A stretch of DNA of 64,000 bases from Leptodactylus fallax (GCA_947044405.1 CAMRHE010000169.1:3286501-3350500); one strand, 5' to 3'; shown: positions 47,201 through 57,692, counted from the stretch's first letter. Notes: a model not told the origin generated them from the sequence alone. Numbers and translations: made by a program.

Positions 47201-50200
47201 TATTATATAGTTTTTTAACTATCATTCTCATAACACTAAAAAACAGAAAAAAATCAGTGGCCCGTCCTTCAACCTATTCTTATACAGGGCTTGTTTCTTT
47301 CCATTTATTCCTTTTGGAGAGAAATAGCCAAGGCACTTGCTGCATGTGAGGCCTCCTCTTCATTCACTGCAGCACCAGTCAAAACAGGAGGTCAGGGGAC
47401 CCCCATTCTTGAGATAGGTGAAGGTCCACTATCATGTATGTATGGCATATCCTGTGAAGAAAATACCCTTATGATAGGAAATTTCCAAGGGTGATCTCAC
47501 TAATGGATGAGAGCGTGTATTTATTAACATGCATTCTTCACAAGTAGCTTCTTCACAGGAATTTGAACACCATACACATACAGTATGTTGTCCATACAAA
47601 TACTCTGTCTGAATAATAGCTGTTGCAGTGTACATAGTGTTCACAATAATCCTTGAGCCCTAATACACCTTATATCTATGTATACACAATTACTGGCTGG
47701 TGACTGGTTCATGCAACTATATGTGTACTTCCCTATATAAAATAAATGATGGCTGGAACATTGCACACAGTTTTTACCTTTTGTGTCACTCATATTTTCC
47801 TATTTCCTCTTATATCATCAGCTCTTGTGTCTGTACTCTTTCTTTCTGATTTCATTTGCCTGTGTGCTTTCTGATTCGTAACATGCTATGTTGGCATTAT
47901 AAGAGACATTTAGTGAATGTCAAACAAACAAAATGGCGGTGGTTCCAGCACTTGAACAAAAGATGTGGATAAAAATTCAAATCCTTTATTGAGACACCAG
48001 GATGAAAACAAACATGCGATCACATCTTTTTTTTTTATTTTATATCCTTTATCTTTCTTGCAGTGATCATCTGATCATGTGATCTATATGGGTGTATTTG
48101 TGTAAATTTTCACCTTAGGCATAGTGATATATCTACATCTATGAGTAAAGTCTAAATAAACAAGTCCGAAATGCGTCAAAAGATGCCTTATTTATCTTTA
48201 TTGCATCTTTGTTTTTATCCTGGTGTCTCAATGAAGGATTTGATTGTTATCCACGTCTTTTGGCCATGTGCTGGAACCATCAACTTTTGTTTATCACTCT
48301 TTCCTGGACTGGCCCAATGTTCCTTGCTCATTGCACCGACTTTCTACATGAGCAGAAGTCTTGAGATTTGGGGTGGGCAGATCATTTTTCTATTTTCACT
48401 TAGTGAATGTGTCTACATCAGCTTCATCCTCTTTAATTTGGAAAAATACTTGTTAGGCTATGTTCACATGTGGTGTTTTCAATGTGGTTTTTTTTTAGAT
48501 TTATGTGTAAAATGACTGGAAAGTATTACAAAAACACAAAAATAGATACAATCACATGTGAATATGGCCTAAAATACCTGTAGTTAGGGGTTAAAGCTGT
48601 ACACAGGTGCATACATCTCCATCTTACCTGTGTTGACACTCTTTCAATATCATCCACCTTGAAATAATGCGTTTGGTTGCTGTTTTTATTAAACAATTCG
48701 ACTAAGCGATCAACCTTTGCTTTTATGTTGGAGTTAATATCCTGGACTAGAACAGGGCAGTCTGGACATATCATAACAGTTGATCTAGGAGGAACTGATA
48801 ATAATAGGGTAATTTAATAAGAGTATCAATTGACAATGACAGTCGACTTCACCTACATTCAACCAAGGCCATACATACAGTACTCTCTATCATATGTTGC
48901 TCTTACCTGTGCCAAGGATACAGTTTTAATTCACAATTTTCTGTTTTCTGTTAATGGTGCAGTGCTGCATGGTGTCTGCCATTGCTGTGGTGCTATGGTT
49001 ATGGGGTGGTGTGACCCAGAGTCAGGGTTGCTCTTCCTGTGGGTGCTGCATTGCATGATTGACAGTCACTATGTGGTGCTGCACCCAACAGAGTAGGGAT
49101 CTGCTATACCCCGGTCACCATGAAGTAACTATTGGGCTTATACACATTGATCAAAATGTGTACTAATTACCTCATGTTCATTTTTGTAGATTTTACTGAG
49201 AAGTATAGATCAATGTATAATACTGGTAGGTCCATGTATTTTTTTTTCTAAAATGCTGCTGTTTTTGTTTAGGCAATCCGCCTTTTACTTTGATATCCTG
49301 GACCTGAGTAGGGAAGTCTGAACAAATCATACCAACTGATCTGGAAAGAACTAATAATAATAATAATAATAGGGTCATTGAATGAGAATATTGATTGACA
49401 ATGCATCTGACATCCTCCTACATTCAACCAAAGCCATACATACAGTAAGCTCGATCTCTTATTGCTCTTACCTGAGCCAAGGGTGCAGTTGTAATTCACA
49501 AGTTTCAGAATTCTCCATGTCCTGGCTATGAAAACGGTGGCTTTACAGTGACCAACTACCTGTGACATAAAAGTAAGGAATTGTAAAGAAATAGGATTTT
49601 TATTTTATGCATATTTTCTAACATGTAGCATGTGTTGTACATATTGTTGCACTATTTTTATCACAAGAATCCCTGAATGCTAAATATGCTTGTTGATGAT
49701 AAAGGGCATGTAATCCCATAATGCCCTGAGCAGAGTCCATTCTCATTGTGCATTAATATACATTTTGTAGATTTATTGCATACTTTGATTGTAAAGTGCT
49801 GTGGAATATGAATTTCTTGTATACCTGCTCTGTGCACACAGTGATGCTGTTTACAAAGCCTACTCCAGAACAATGACATGATCATTGACAATTAAAACTG
49901 GATTCACATCTGAGCCAAAGTCTCCATTTCGAGACTCTGTCACAGTGAACACCAAAAATTGCCAAGTGACTGCCAAAAAGTGCTGCTGGTCCGACAGCCT
50001 CAATATACTGTTGGTGTCCATGATGTCAACAGTCAGTGTGTGGACACTACAGCGCTGATGTGAACATAGCATCAATCTTTGAATTTTTTTTTTTTTTTTT
50101 AGCAGTGGAAACAAGTGAAGAAAACAGCAGCTATTAGTTAAAGTGAAATGATACAGTGAGACATGAGAGACATCAAACACGGCCATGACACCAAGCAATA

Positions 50201-53200
50201 ATATAATGATAACTGATAAATGTTAACTAAACATGGGATCATTGACAATTTTTCCTCCACCTAGAAATGAATATATCACATACTCACAGTTTTGTGAAAG
50301 GTAGGTACTGGAACTTGAAGTACGTCCTGCGATTTTGTAATGTGCCCCATCTCAGATTAAGTAATGCCATGATAATTTCATTTTGAGATGTTAGTGTGAG
50401 ATGGTCATTTATTCACATGGATATTTTGAAAGGTTCGGAAGAGCAAACATGATGGTGCTACCACAGCACTGAAGTCATCATATACACACCATGAATACTT
50501 GGAAAACATAGTGACATGTGTAGCGCAACTAAAATAGTTGTGGGACTTGTCTGTGACTTTTTTAGAGCTGTGTTTTGGCTGCAAAAACACTCAAGTCACA
50601 GACATGTCCCACAACTATTTTGGACTATGGGCAACTTCTTGGTGCCCCAGGTGTCTTGGTGTGAGCAACAAATGCAATTGTGCTGTGCCTACCCCTCTTT
50701 CAATACCTCATGGTGCCCCAGGTATCTGCAGGGTCTGCTAACACCCAGGAAGATGAAATGTGCTGCCCAGTGTCAGAAAGTTTGGTCTCAGTCGCAGGTC
50801 ATGGCTCTTGCAACAGGATAATGACCCAAAACACACAGCTAAAAACACCCAAGAATGGCTAAGAGGAAAACATTGGACTATTCTGAAGTGGCCTTCTATG
50901 AGCCCTGACCTAAAATCTATTGAGCATGTTTGGAAGGAGCTGAAACATGCTGTCTGGAAAAGGCACCCTTCAAACCCGAGACAACTGGAGCAGTATGCCC
51001 ATGAGGAGTGGGCCAAAATACCTGTTGCGAGGTGCAGAAGTCTCATTGACAGTTACAAGAATCGTTTGATTGCAGTGATTGCCTCAAAAGGTTGTGCAAC
51101 AAAATATTAAGTTAAGGGTACCATCATTTCTGTCCAGGCCTGTTTCATGAGTTTTCTTTTTTTAAAAAATTCTGTTGAAGCTTGGTTGAAAAGCAGTGTC
51201 TGACTTTCATTTGTTCATTTTCATAGAACTTTTATATATTATTACTTTTGTCAGATTCAATTTATTTCTGTGACCATTGTGGGTTTTTCTTTCATTAAAC
51301 GAGGGGTACCAACAATTTTGTCCGCGTGTGTATAATGTGACATAATTCTCTGCTGGTCTGTAGGTGAATACTTACAGTTTCATGAAATGACATCTGATGG
51401 TTACAATCTTTCCATGATTTCCCACTCAGTACATGGCATTCTGTTTCAATCACATCCAGATCCAGATAGTAGATCATGGCTCCAGGTATTTTCACTGACT
51501 GAAATTAGAAAATTGTAAAATGAGCAAATATAACAATTCCTAATGTTCAAAATAAAAATGAAAAACGTCCACTACTAAACACCATTGAGTTGTCCTGCTA
51601 CTTTAGAGATTAATGTTGTCATCATTCTCATTGGCCCTGGTGCAAAAGCTTGGGCCCCCTGTGCAACTTCTTACAACCATCAGCTGTGTTCCATCCAAAC
51701 ATTTTTGCAGCATTTACATTTCCCTTTCCTTCTCTATCCAGGCCCAGACCACTATGGAGATTTGTTCACAACATGTCTGTGCATACTAGCTTCCTGTCAT
51801 CCCCATCCCCTGTTGGCAGCCTCCTTCCTGTTTCTGCTGATCAAGCTGACTTGGCAGAACTGAGTAGAAAAGAACCCCTGGAGCTTTCCAAACTTGTAGG
51901 TCGCAAACCTGTCGCCTACAACCTTGGAACCGCTGCAGTGTATATACTTACCTCTCCGTCCCCGACACCTCCCGCTCTCTTTCCCTGCTCCAGATGCACT
52001 GCTGTGATGTATGTGCTCCAGCAGCAGGGGAAATGAGCACGACCCTGAGCAGTGACGTAAGTACAGGGGCAACTGCTGGGGGGACAAAAAAATTTCTGGG
52101 GCCATTCTGTGGGGGGGGGGGGCATTAAAGTTTGTAGGGCCACTCTGGAGGGACATTAAACTGTGGGGTCACTCCTGGGGGGACATTATACTATATGGAA
52201 CTGTGTGGGGCCACTAGACTGTACGGGGCACTGCTGGGGGACATTAAACTTTGTGGGGCCACTACTGTGAGAGATTAAAGTATGCAGGCTACTGCTGGGG
52301 ACGTTAAACTGTACAGTGCCACTGCTGGGGGACATTATGCTGTATGTGGTCACTGCTTGGGTTATGTAACAATAAATTTGTATTTTATAGAATACAATGC
52401 AGCCCTTCAGTTAAAAGTTTTCGTATGTGTGGCCCATTTGTCCAGCTGAGTTTGAGTCCTCTGATCTAAGCTGTATATTCTGGAAGTGAGTTAAAAATCA
52501 CACGTCTTTGAGAGAAGTAAGGTGCCCTTACATGGTGCATCCTGACCAATAGCAATAGAATAGATGCAGTTCAGCCATTATCAGGCACTTGTCATTACCA
52601 CCAACTGGTGGGCTATACCTGTACTGTTGCTGTTGTTTCAAAAATATTAAAAATACGCAGCAATATTTACAACAGAAAAAGCTTTTGTGCAATGTGGGAC
52701 CTTAGGCCTCCTACACATGACTGTGTGCAATCTCCGGGTCAGTAAAAATGGCATGGATGACACATGGATTGGTATCCATGTGTCATACATGGTTTTCACT
52801 GACCCATACAATCAAATGAATTGACAGAGTTGCAATTATGGACAGGTATAAGACCTGCTCCATAACTTGAGGCTCTTCAAATCAGCCTGGACACACAGCT
52901 GCAAAAACTATGGATGTGTGTCTGAGCCCATTGAAATGCATGTGTCCATACTTTGATCCGCAACTGTGAATCCACAATTGCGGATTAAATGTACATTTGT
53001 GTGCATGAGGCCTTAGCATTAAACTGTTGTTTGTCTAATTGACCTTATTAAAAGATTACTTTAACTATTTCCTTTTCGGAGTGCACAGCTTAGGCTATGT
53101 TTACTTCTGCAATGAAGTTTCCATTAGGATCCTCCGATGTAGATTCTGTCAAAAATTACAGATAAAAAAGTCCTGCATGAAGAACACCAAAGTTGTATAG

Positions 53201-53670
53201 TCTAATTACTATATCTTCATAGAATACACAGAATACAAGTGTAGCAGAGCTGAGTTTGGTAACGTGCCATGATATGCTTTTTCAGAGAATTTATGTAAAC
53301 TAATAAGTAATAACAAAAGGCAAATCCAGCTCTGTGCATCTTTACTTATCTATACACACCTAATATATTTTATCATATTTCATCCCTCTATTGATTATGC
53401 ATTGTTATGTTTATATAGGTATCTATGAAATGGCAAACAATACGATGAGGTCATCACTTTAGGACGGTCACTTACCTGCTGCTGAAAAACGGATTCAACT
53501 CGAAGTGGTTTAAACATAAACCCCTCATCCCTGTCTTCATTGATGAGGGTCACTGCCAGTTCTGTTTGGAATTGTGTTGCATTGCAGTCTAGAGGGATTA
53601 TATTGGGAAATGGAGGGCTTGTGGCAGTACACAGTGACACCAACAAGGCTACTATAAAAAGCCGCTCCAT
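40257..53670 (-). CDS. HRG: Histidine-rich glycoprotein gene, complete coding region in seven exons
   Basis: HRG is a liver-secreted plasma glycoprotein with two cystatin-like domains, a histidine-rich region flanked by proline-rich parts, and a C-terminal domain; it binds heparin, plasminogen, zinc and heme. Exons 53476-53670, 51376-51498, 49472-49559, 48628-48794, 46340-46453, 43319-43405 and 40257-40943 join to 1461 nt, 486 codons plus stop, in one open frame with consensus splice sites. Visible are a signal peptide, domain 1 cysteines ([25 protein letters not shown]), domain 2 ([24 protein letters not shown]) and a His region at residues about 315-388, with the end CPGEP as in human SCPGK. 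Human HRG is 525 residues. It lies upstream of KNG1 on the same strand, as in mammals. Domain 2 has QYVFG instead of QVVAG, so protease inhibition is unlikely. Confidence 0.88.
41020..41455. repeat. Palindromic family D element in HRG last intron
   Basis: GATCTGTCCTCCCTCCTGAC, TTATTAAATACTTGTTTCCC at the left, and the inverse ATACAATCATTTATCAAATC, TGGTGAGTTGACAGATCCTC at the right; TTGTTCCTCTATTATACC pairs with GGAATAACAGAGGAATAATAC. Clear fold-back. Confidence 0.65.
41456..42724. other. HRG intron 6, mostly unrecognised
   Basis: Between exons 7 and 6. 42150-42245 has family-A words (GGCTCAAAAAACTGCAGCAA). Elsewhere there is no exon or element end that I can support. Confidence 0.35.
42725..43030. 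repeat. Palindromic repeat, family A
   Basis: GGGCTGGGGCCCACGTGGCG, AAACCGCAGCGGAAACGGCA at the left and GGACGCCACGTGGGGCCTTA with GCGCTGCAGGAAAAACC at the right. HRG intron 6, 290 bp downstream of exon 6 in transcript sense. Confidence 0.6.
43319..43405 (-). CDS. HRG: HRG exon 6: end of cystatin domain 2
   Basis: 87 nt, phase 0 both sides; acceptor TTCCGCAG, donor GTAAGT. Encodes [20 protein letters not shown] and VSCEIYNPR, matching human VFGFCRADLFYDVE and INCEVFDPQ. Confidence 0.87.
43406..45239. other. HRG intron 5, A/T-rich with (ATT)n microsatellite
   Basis: 44155-44207 is a (TTA)n run of about 17 units within A/T-rich DNA (43900-44280). 43538-43640 has an inverted pair (CCATGGCAACAAGTACC region). 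Nothing coding is supported; ORFs here encode poly-Tyr/Ile/Leu from the repeat. Confidence 0.5.
45240..45403. repeat. Family A fragment
   Basis: TGAGACCTGGGCAAAACCGC, ATTCTGGCTAATCCCATCCA and TTTTTGTAAATCGCAGCATG. Abuts the Tc1 remnant that follows. Confidence 0.5.
45404..45754 (+). mobile_element. 3' remnant of a Tc1/mariner-type element
   Basis: Ends TACTTTTTTTTCCTCACTG followed by TA. Coding remains near the start correspond to [20 protein letters not shown] and FTSVIANK, the C terminus of a Tc1 transposase. TGACCAAATACTTATTTTCC lies in the 3' inverted repeat. The 5' two thirds are missing. HRG intron 5. Family A words resume at 45770-45905. Confidence 0.75.
46340..46453 (-). CDS. HRG: HRG exon 5: core of cystatin domain 2
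   Basis: 114 nt, phase 0; acceptor TTCTACAG, donor GTAAGT. Encodes [20 protein letters not shown] and [18 protein letters not shown]. It aligns in place with human VRGGEGTGYFVDFSVRNC. Together with the preceding Gln it gives QYVFG at the QVVAG position. Confidence 0.85.
46733..46942. repeat. Family C repeat in HRG intron 4
   Basis: AGGACCGGTTCACATCTGTG, TTCCGTTCGTGAAGTCCGC at the left, TGGGGTCCATGTGGTTTCCA inside and GCAGATGTGAACCGGTTCTA at the right: terminal inverted repeats TTCACATCTG/CAGATGTGAA. Confidence 0.7.
47938..48290. repeat. Fold-back element with about 90-bp arms in HRG intron 4
   Basis: GTGGTTCCAGCACTTGAACA, AAAGATGTGGATAAAAATTC, AAATCCTTTATTGAGACACC at the left are mirrored by GGTGTCTCAATGAAGGATTT, GATTGTTATCCACGTCTTTT, GGCCATGTGCTGGAACCATC at the right. 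The loop holds CCGAAATGCGTC (48166-48177). Frog genomes have many such elements. Confidence 0.75.
48628..48794 (-). CDS. HRG: HRG exon 4: start of cystatin domain 2
   Basis: 167 nt, phase 1 in, phase 0 out; acceptor TTATCAG, donor GTAAGA. Encodes [25 protein letters not shown]-type linker residues and [14 protein letters not shown], corresponding to human KDSPVLIDFFEDTERY and FRVDRIERVAR. Unlike human HRG it keeps a CxxC pair, as kininogen domains 2 and 3 do. A truncated older or newer copy of this exon lies at 49262-49372. Confidence 0.87.
48700..48960 (-). repeat. Tandem duplication in HRG, downstream unit
   Basis: This stretch (exon 4 start, short intron, and a decayed exon 3 end at 48911-48955) is similar to 49262-49520. 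Shared plus-strand text includes CTACATTCAACCAAGGCCAT (48852-48871; CTACATTCAACCAAAGCCAT upstream) and ATACATACAGTA. The ghost exon 3 keeps CACAG|GTAAGAG but reads AAATTGTGAATTAAAACTGT with a broken frame. Offset between units is about 560 bp. Confidence 0.85.
49262..49520 (-). repeat. Tandem duplication in HRG, upstream unit with truncated exon 4 copy
   Basis: Contains the real 3' part of exon 3 (to 49472) and, at 49262-49372, an exon-4-like frame reading [20 protein letters not shown], with an ATTAG acceptor in the right place and phase. The second cysteine of CxxC is Phe, and similarity ends after KVK at about 49285, with no exon 4 donor. It is judged a pseudo-exon. Confidence 0.85.
49472..49559 (-). 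CDS. HRG: HRG exon 3: end of cystatin domain 1
   Basis: 88 nt, phase 0 in, phase 1 out; acceptor GTCACAG, donor GTAAGAG. Encodes [20 protein letters not shown] and VNYNCTLGS, matching human VIGQCKVIATRHS and IDFNCTTSS; NCT is a sequon shared with human. Confidence 0.9.
49560..50754. other. HRG intron 2, no gene seen
   Basis: A/T-rich intron with a T run (50084-50100) and an inverted pair around GGGACTTGTCTGTGAC (50541-50556) and GTCACAGACATGTCCC (50595-50610), which makes a short hairpin. No exon is supported. Confidence 0.4.
50755..51110 (+). pseudogene. C-terminal Tc1 transposase fragment
   Basis: Open from [20 protein letters not shown] through [10 protein letters not shown] (second Asp), [15 protein letters not shown] (Glu kept; NP changed to KS) to SKGCATKY and a stop. 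The N-terminal two thirds including the first Asp are absent. Confidence 0.9.
50755..51330 (+). mobile_element. 5'-deleted Tc1/mariner element in HRG intron 2
   Basis: Same family as 34479-35419; ends GGTACCAACAATTTTGTCCG then CGTGTG and TA. It starts abruptly in the transposase at about 50755. The right inverted repeat is intact. It is antisense to HRG and ends about 45 bp from the exon 2 donor. Confidence 0.9.
51376..51498 (-). CDS. HRG: HRG exon 2: core of cystatin domain 1
   Basis: 123 nt, phase 0; acceptor AATTTCAG, donor GTAAGT. Encodes [32 protein letters not shown] and NHQMSFHET, matching human TVYYLVLDVQESDCSVLSRKYWNDC. A Tc1 fragment ends only about 45 bp past its donor (51330). 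Confidence 0.92.
51620..52480. repeat. Family G-like repeat with a GGGGGACATTAAACTGT tandem array
   Basis: GGCCCTGGTGCAAAAGCTTG then a GC-rich part with GCAGTGACGTAAGTAC (52050-52065). 52080-52370 has about eight diverged 35-45 bp units such as GGGGGACATTAAACTGT with GGGGCCACTGCT. HRG intron 1. Confidence 0.6.
52700..53015. repeat. Family B repeat in HRG intron 1
   Basis: TTAGGCCTCCTACACATGAC, GGTATCCATGTGTCATACAT, GGTTTTCACTGACCCATACA and, at the right, ATTTGTGTGCATGAGGCCTTA; almost the same as 21830-22125. Confidence 0.7.
53476..53670 (-). CDS. HRG: HRG first coding exon: signal peptide and start of cystatin domain 1
   Basis: 195 nt from ATG at 53670 to a GTAAGT donor, phase 0. [20 protein letters not shown] is a signal peptide, followed by [20 protein letters not shown] and [19 protein letters not shown], like human TDCSAVEPEAEKALDLINKRRRDGYLFQLLRI. 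An upstream in-frame ATG (53688) would add MQCLIN before the signal; MERL is preferred because it gives a standard signal peptide. Confidence 0.9.
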
Positions 53671-53733
53671 ATTGATCAAGCACTGCAAGTTAAATGCTTA
53701 AGCCTGATCAACCATGTCCCTCAAAAAGCCTTG

Positions 53734-53742
53734 TATTATATA
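53734..53742 (-). promoter_or_regulatory. HRG TATA box
   Basis: TATATAATA on the minus strand, about 65-70 bp 5' of the start codon, so transcription would begin near 53705. Just upstream are AAGGTCAAGG (53782 region), a nuclear-receptor half-site such as HNF4 uses, and CATAATTAAG, resembling an HNF1 half-site. These agree with liver expression, but only the TATA box is well supported. Confidence 0.6.
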
Positions 53743-54217
53743 GCCCTTAATTATGGGCCATTACTTTTCTCCTTGACCTTATTGTTAGAGAACTACAAAT
53801 AAGAGGTAAATGATTATGCGGCTGCTTGATTTGCCAATACTAATACTACGCAAATAGGTCATTGTCCGAAATGTCCATTTTATTATCTATGGTAAACTGA
53901 CTTGCTCAAGCTGTTCTCTGTTATCTTTAAACAACCAGTCCACAAGGCAAAAATTAAATGCTGAACAAAAAAAGAAAGGGAAAGGTTGTGACCTTAATAA
54001 ATAAGGTATGATCACATACATGTAAGTGATTAAAATAATGTTTATATAACTGTATATGACTCTAACTGCAGTGCCACCTTGAAGCCACTTTAAATGTCAC
54101 TTAAAGGGAATGCATTGTTAGTAAACTCTTCACATTTAACTATTACTGGTATCACTGGGGAACAATTTGTTTTAAAAAGTAGGACAGAACTGGGCTTTTC
54201 TGACATCAGACATGTAT

Positions 54218-57200
54218 TATGAAAAATAAATATGTAGATATAATAGATTCACGTGCCCAATTGAATTATTAGAACGTAAGTAGGGGAGTCAATGCCTATA
54301 AGGGATGCATTAAAACAAAAAAACCTTTATTGAAAATTGTTTAAATCCATTTGAAACCCCCCCAAAAACAAAAACAAAACCTTAATGGATCTAAAATAAT
54401 CTCCTAGGAAGGAGACACTAAGATAATTGTCAACTCTCACTATAATTTATAGTGCATATATGACTGGATATTAGATAAATCACTTAGATATCCAGTACAA
54501 GGAGGGAAGAAAAAAATAGAGACAACCACACTACTCTTCTTTGTTGATGTATATATTACAGACTAAGGTGTTAAACTAGTGTTTTTCTAAATCTGTCAGC
54601 TGAGCTAATACTCTAGCTGACACAATCAAGTAGGTGTAGTCACTACCAAACGTTTAATGCCTACTAGTCTGTTAGTATCTGTAATGCAGACCAGTTTAGA
54701 CCATCTAAGCAGTCTATCACCCACACCTAACAACCATGAACAAGTCACTATAGACCCCCAGCTAAACATAGCTTATAAAGTGCACACCTAACGCATTTCA
54801 ATTGCCCATAGACATATTTTTGCTTTGGCAAATCATCAGAGGTTCTGTGCTAGAAGAGCTAGGAGATTTATAGTAAATATAGCCCTCATTTCTGCCTTGT
54901 TACAGAGAGTAGTATATTAAAACCCCCGCTCCCCCATCAGCACTGGTATATGGCCGCACAGGAGAGCGGAGATCCCGGTCCTAAATAGCCAAAAGGCCCA
55001 CCCCTTCAAATCAGCTGTAGCCAATCACAGCAATATACGTCTGAAACCCCCATACAGCTGAAAACGGTAGGACCTTTGCGCATGCGCACTCAATGGACCA
55101 ATCACATAGCGGGACAGTCAATAACTCCCCTATAGACTCTGCCCACCGACAGAATGTCAACAAATCAAGCGCTCACATCCTAATACCGATGTTAGACAAG
55201 TATATGAGAATCACAAGCAGGTAAATATAGATAAAACATAAAATACAGAATACCCCAAACTATCAGGAAGAGAATACACAAAGAGGCCAAAATCAAAAAG
55301 GGAAATTATCGGCCATAATAATGGATAATGTCTATATAGTACCATCATATATGTCAATAAACATTAGTGAACGTGCATGAAGTACCATCATATGTCTCAA
55401 TCGATAACATGCCTATAGTATCATCATATATAACAACAACCAATACCACTACCTCCCTTCTTCCAGGGGAGGAGAGAAAACATGGTAGAGGGGGATAAAC
55501 ATTCCAAAATAGGGACAAAATAGTCACACTAGGAACAAAACTATTCAGTGAAAATTGGTATGAAATCACTTTAATCCCCATATCAATTATCAAATCCACC
55601 TCACATGAGGCTATATATGAATCAAAAGACTCATTAGGAACATAAAATGATGTATGCCAGCTCAAACTAAATAAAACAGGCATAGGAAACCCCATCATTT
55701 AATCCCCATGGCTTAACCGTTTTTAAATTAAACGTCCAGTGAGCCTCTCTTTGTAACAGTTTTTGATCAAAGTCACCCCCTCTTGGTGACGGATGCACCA
55801 ACGCTATCCCCTGAAATCTAATATGGGATGCATCTCCTTGGTGCTGGTCCCACACATGTCGGCAAACCATGGTGTCCTCCTGGCGATTAATATTAAGGAC
55901 ATGCTCTCTCATCCTCCTGCAAAGTTGCCTGATGGTTTTCCCAACATATTGGACCCCGCAGGACCATGTTATGAGGTAAATTGCCCCCTCTGTTTTACAA
56001 TTAATAAGACTGTTGTTTTTATACCACCTAGCAGTGGTGGTACTAGTAAATGACTTACTCGATTGAATGAAGCTACATGCTTGACAAGACCCACATGGGT
56101 ATGTCCCGACGATTTTTTCCGCTTGTGTACCTAGCCAGGTATCTGGGTTTGTAGAGGTCAAATGGCTGTGAACCAATTTATCCTTGAGGTTGGCCCCCCG
56201 TCTACAGTATAAGTCACAGATGGTCTATTATTTAGCAGGGGACCAATATTCAGATCAGATCTTAAAATCTCCCATGAGTTTTGCAAAATGTTCCTAATCT
56301 CAGAATGAGCACTGTCAAATGTCCCAATAAGCCTCAGCTCATTCCCCTCCTTTTTTTCTTGAAGATTGTAAAAAGCCACTATGTTCCGAAGACAAAGCGT
56401 GTTGGTGAGCACTTTTTAGGATACCATCAGGGTAGCCTCTATGATGAAACCTCCCCCGCAGTTCATATGCTGCTAGCTGATAATGAGTAAGAGAAGTACA
56501 GTTTCTACGCAAACGAAGGAATTGCCCCTTGGGTATACCTTTTCGTAGGGCATAGGGATGCCAACGATCCCATTTCAGTAAGGAGTTAGCCGCGGTCTCC
56601 TTTCTGAATATGGTAGTGGTTAATTTCCCTGAACTAGGTTTCTTGATAGTGAGATCCAGAAATGTAATTGAATTCTCATGGATCTCAGAGGTAAAAAACA
56701 GACCCAAAGAGTTAACATTCAGGGTCTGTACAAATTCACCAAAAGATTCTCTTGAGCCACTCCAAAGGATGAACACATCGTCTATAAAGCGAACCCACAC
56801 GAGGACACATAATGACTAGTCCTCCATGGAGTCTGCAAAGACCACTTCCTTCTCCCAGCCCAGGAACAGATTGGCATAAGTTGGGGCACATGGACTCCCC
56901 ATAGCCACGCCCCTGAGCTGGTGAAAGAAGTGGCGGTCAAACAAAAACATATTGTGCTCTAAGACAAAGCTCAATAAATCCAGCACCAAAGTGTTATGCC
57001 GAGATAGATGGTTACCTCTAGTTTTTAAGAAGTCCCCCACAGCCCCACACCCCTTATCATGGGGTATGGAGCTGCAGAGAGCCTCGACATCCAGTGATGC
57101 CAAAAACACCTCTGGCGGAACCGATAAGTCCTCCAATCTTTTGAGGACATCTGTGGTGTCTTTCACAAAAGAGGGCAGAGCTGTCACAAATGGACAAAAT

Positions 57201-57692
57201 ATCTCATCCACATATAAAGAGATGTTTTGTGTAATACTATTGATAACTGCCAGGGTGGGTCTCCCTTTTAAAGGTGTCAAACCTTTATGAATTTTAGGTA
57301 AGGCATAAAAGGTTGGACGGGTAGGACATTGTGAAAGAAGAAAATTGAATTCATTCTCACTAACTAGATGACTCTCTTTAGCAGACACCAGAATCCACCT
57401 CAATTCAGCAAGATAATCGTTTGTAAGATCCTGGGATAGAATCTCGTAACAACTTAAATCATCAAGGATGGAACGACACATTTTGATATATTTGGTACGA
57501 TCTAAAATCACCAAATTACCACCCTTATCAGAGGGTTTAATAATTATCAAGTCGTGATTTTCTAATCCCCTCAATAATTTTCTTTCCTCCTGGCATAAGT
57601 TAAAGTGACATGTCAATCTTCTCGTGTCAATGCGCGATAATTGTTCAGTCACCACTTTACAAAAGGTATCAATTGCTGTTTCATCCGATGTC
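54218..57692 (-). mobile_element. Penelope-like retroelement, 5'-truncated, with 26-bp target duplication
   Basis: Encodes on the minus strand a Penelope-type reverse transcriptase followed by a GIY-YIG endonuclease. It is flanked by direct repeats 54192-54217 and 57693-57718 (GGGCTTTT[C/A]TGACATCAGA and CATGTAT; 25 of 26 bases equal), consistent with a target-site duplication. Element length is 3475 bp, with about 1.45 kb of non-coding 3' sequence (55666-54218). That includes a CTGATGA...GAAA motif at 54796-54839. It stands about 0.5 kb upstream of the HRG start site. Confidence 0.88.
55667..57655 (-). pseudogene. Penelope-like polymerase with GIY-YIG endonuclease, disrupted
   Basis: The reading frame runs from NHDLIIIKPSDKGGNLVILD through FYALPKIHKGLTPLKGRPTL, FLASLDVEALCSSIPHDKG (motif A), HQLRGVAMGSPCAPTYANLF (motif B) and, after a TAG at 56816-56818, VRFIDDVFILWSG (catalytic xDD). 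A frameshift near 56340-56400 leads to LCLRNIVAFYNLQEKK, and another near 56170 to the endonuclease: CGSCQAC, IYLITWSCGVQYVGKTIRQL, RRMREHV. Introduction of one stop and two shifts makes it inactive. The N-terminal part before 57655 is missing. Confidence 0.9.

Noticed and set aside
49262..49372. Exon-4-like frame as a real extra HRG exon
   Set aside because: Second Cys lost, 3' half missing and no convincing donor; including it would break the next join. Kept as a pseudo-exon.
50541..50610. Hairpin GGGACTTGTCTGTGAC / GTCACAGACATGTCCC as a possible microRNA
   Set aside because: Arms are only about 16 bp with a loop near 38 bp, and it lies in repeat-like DNA next to a transposon fragment; no other support.
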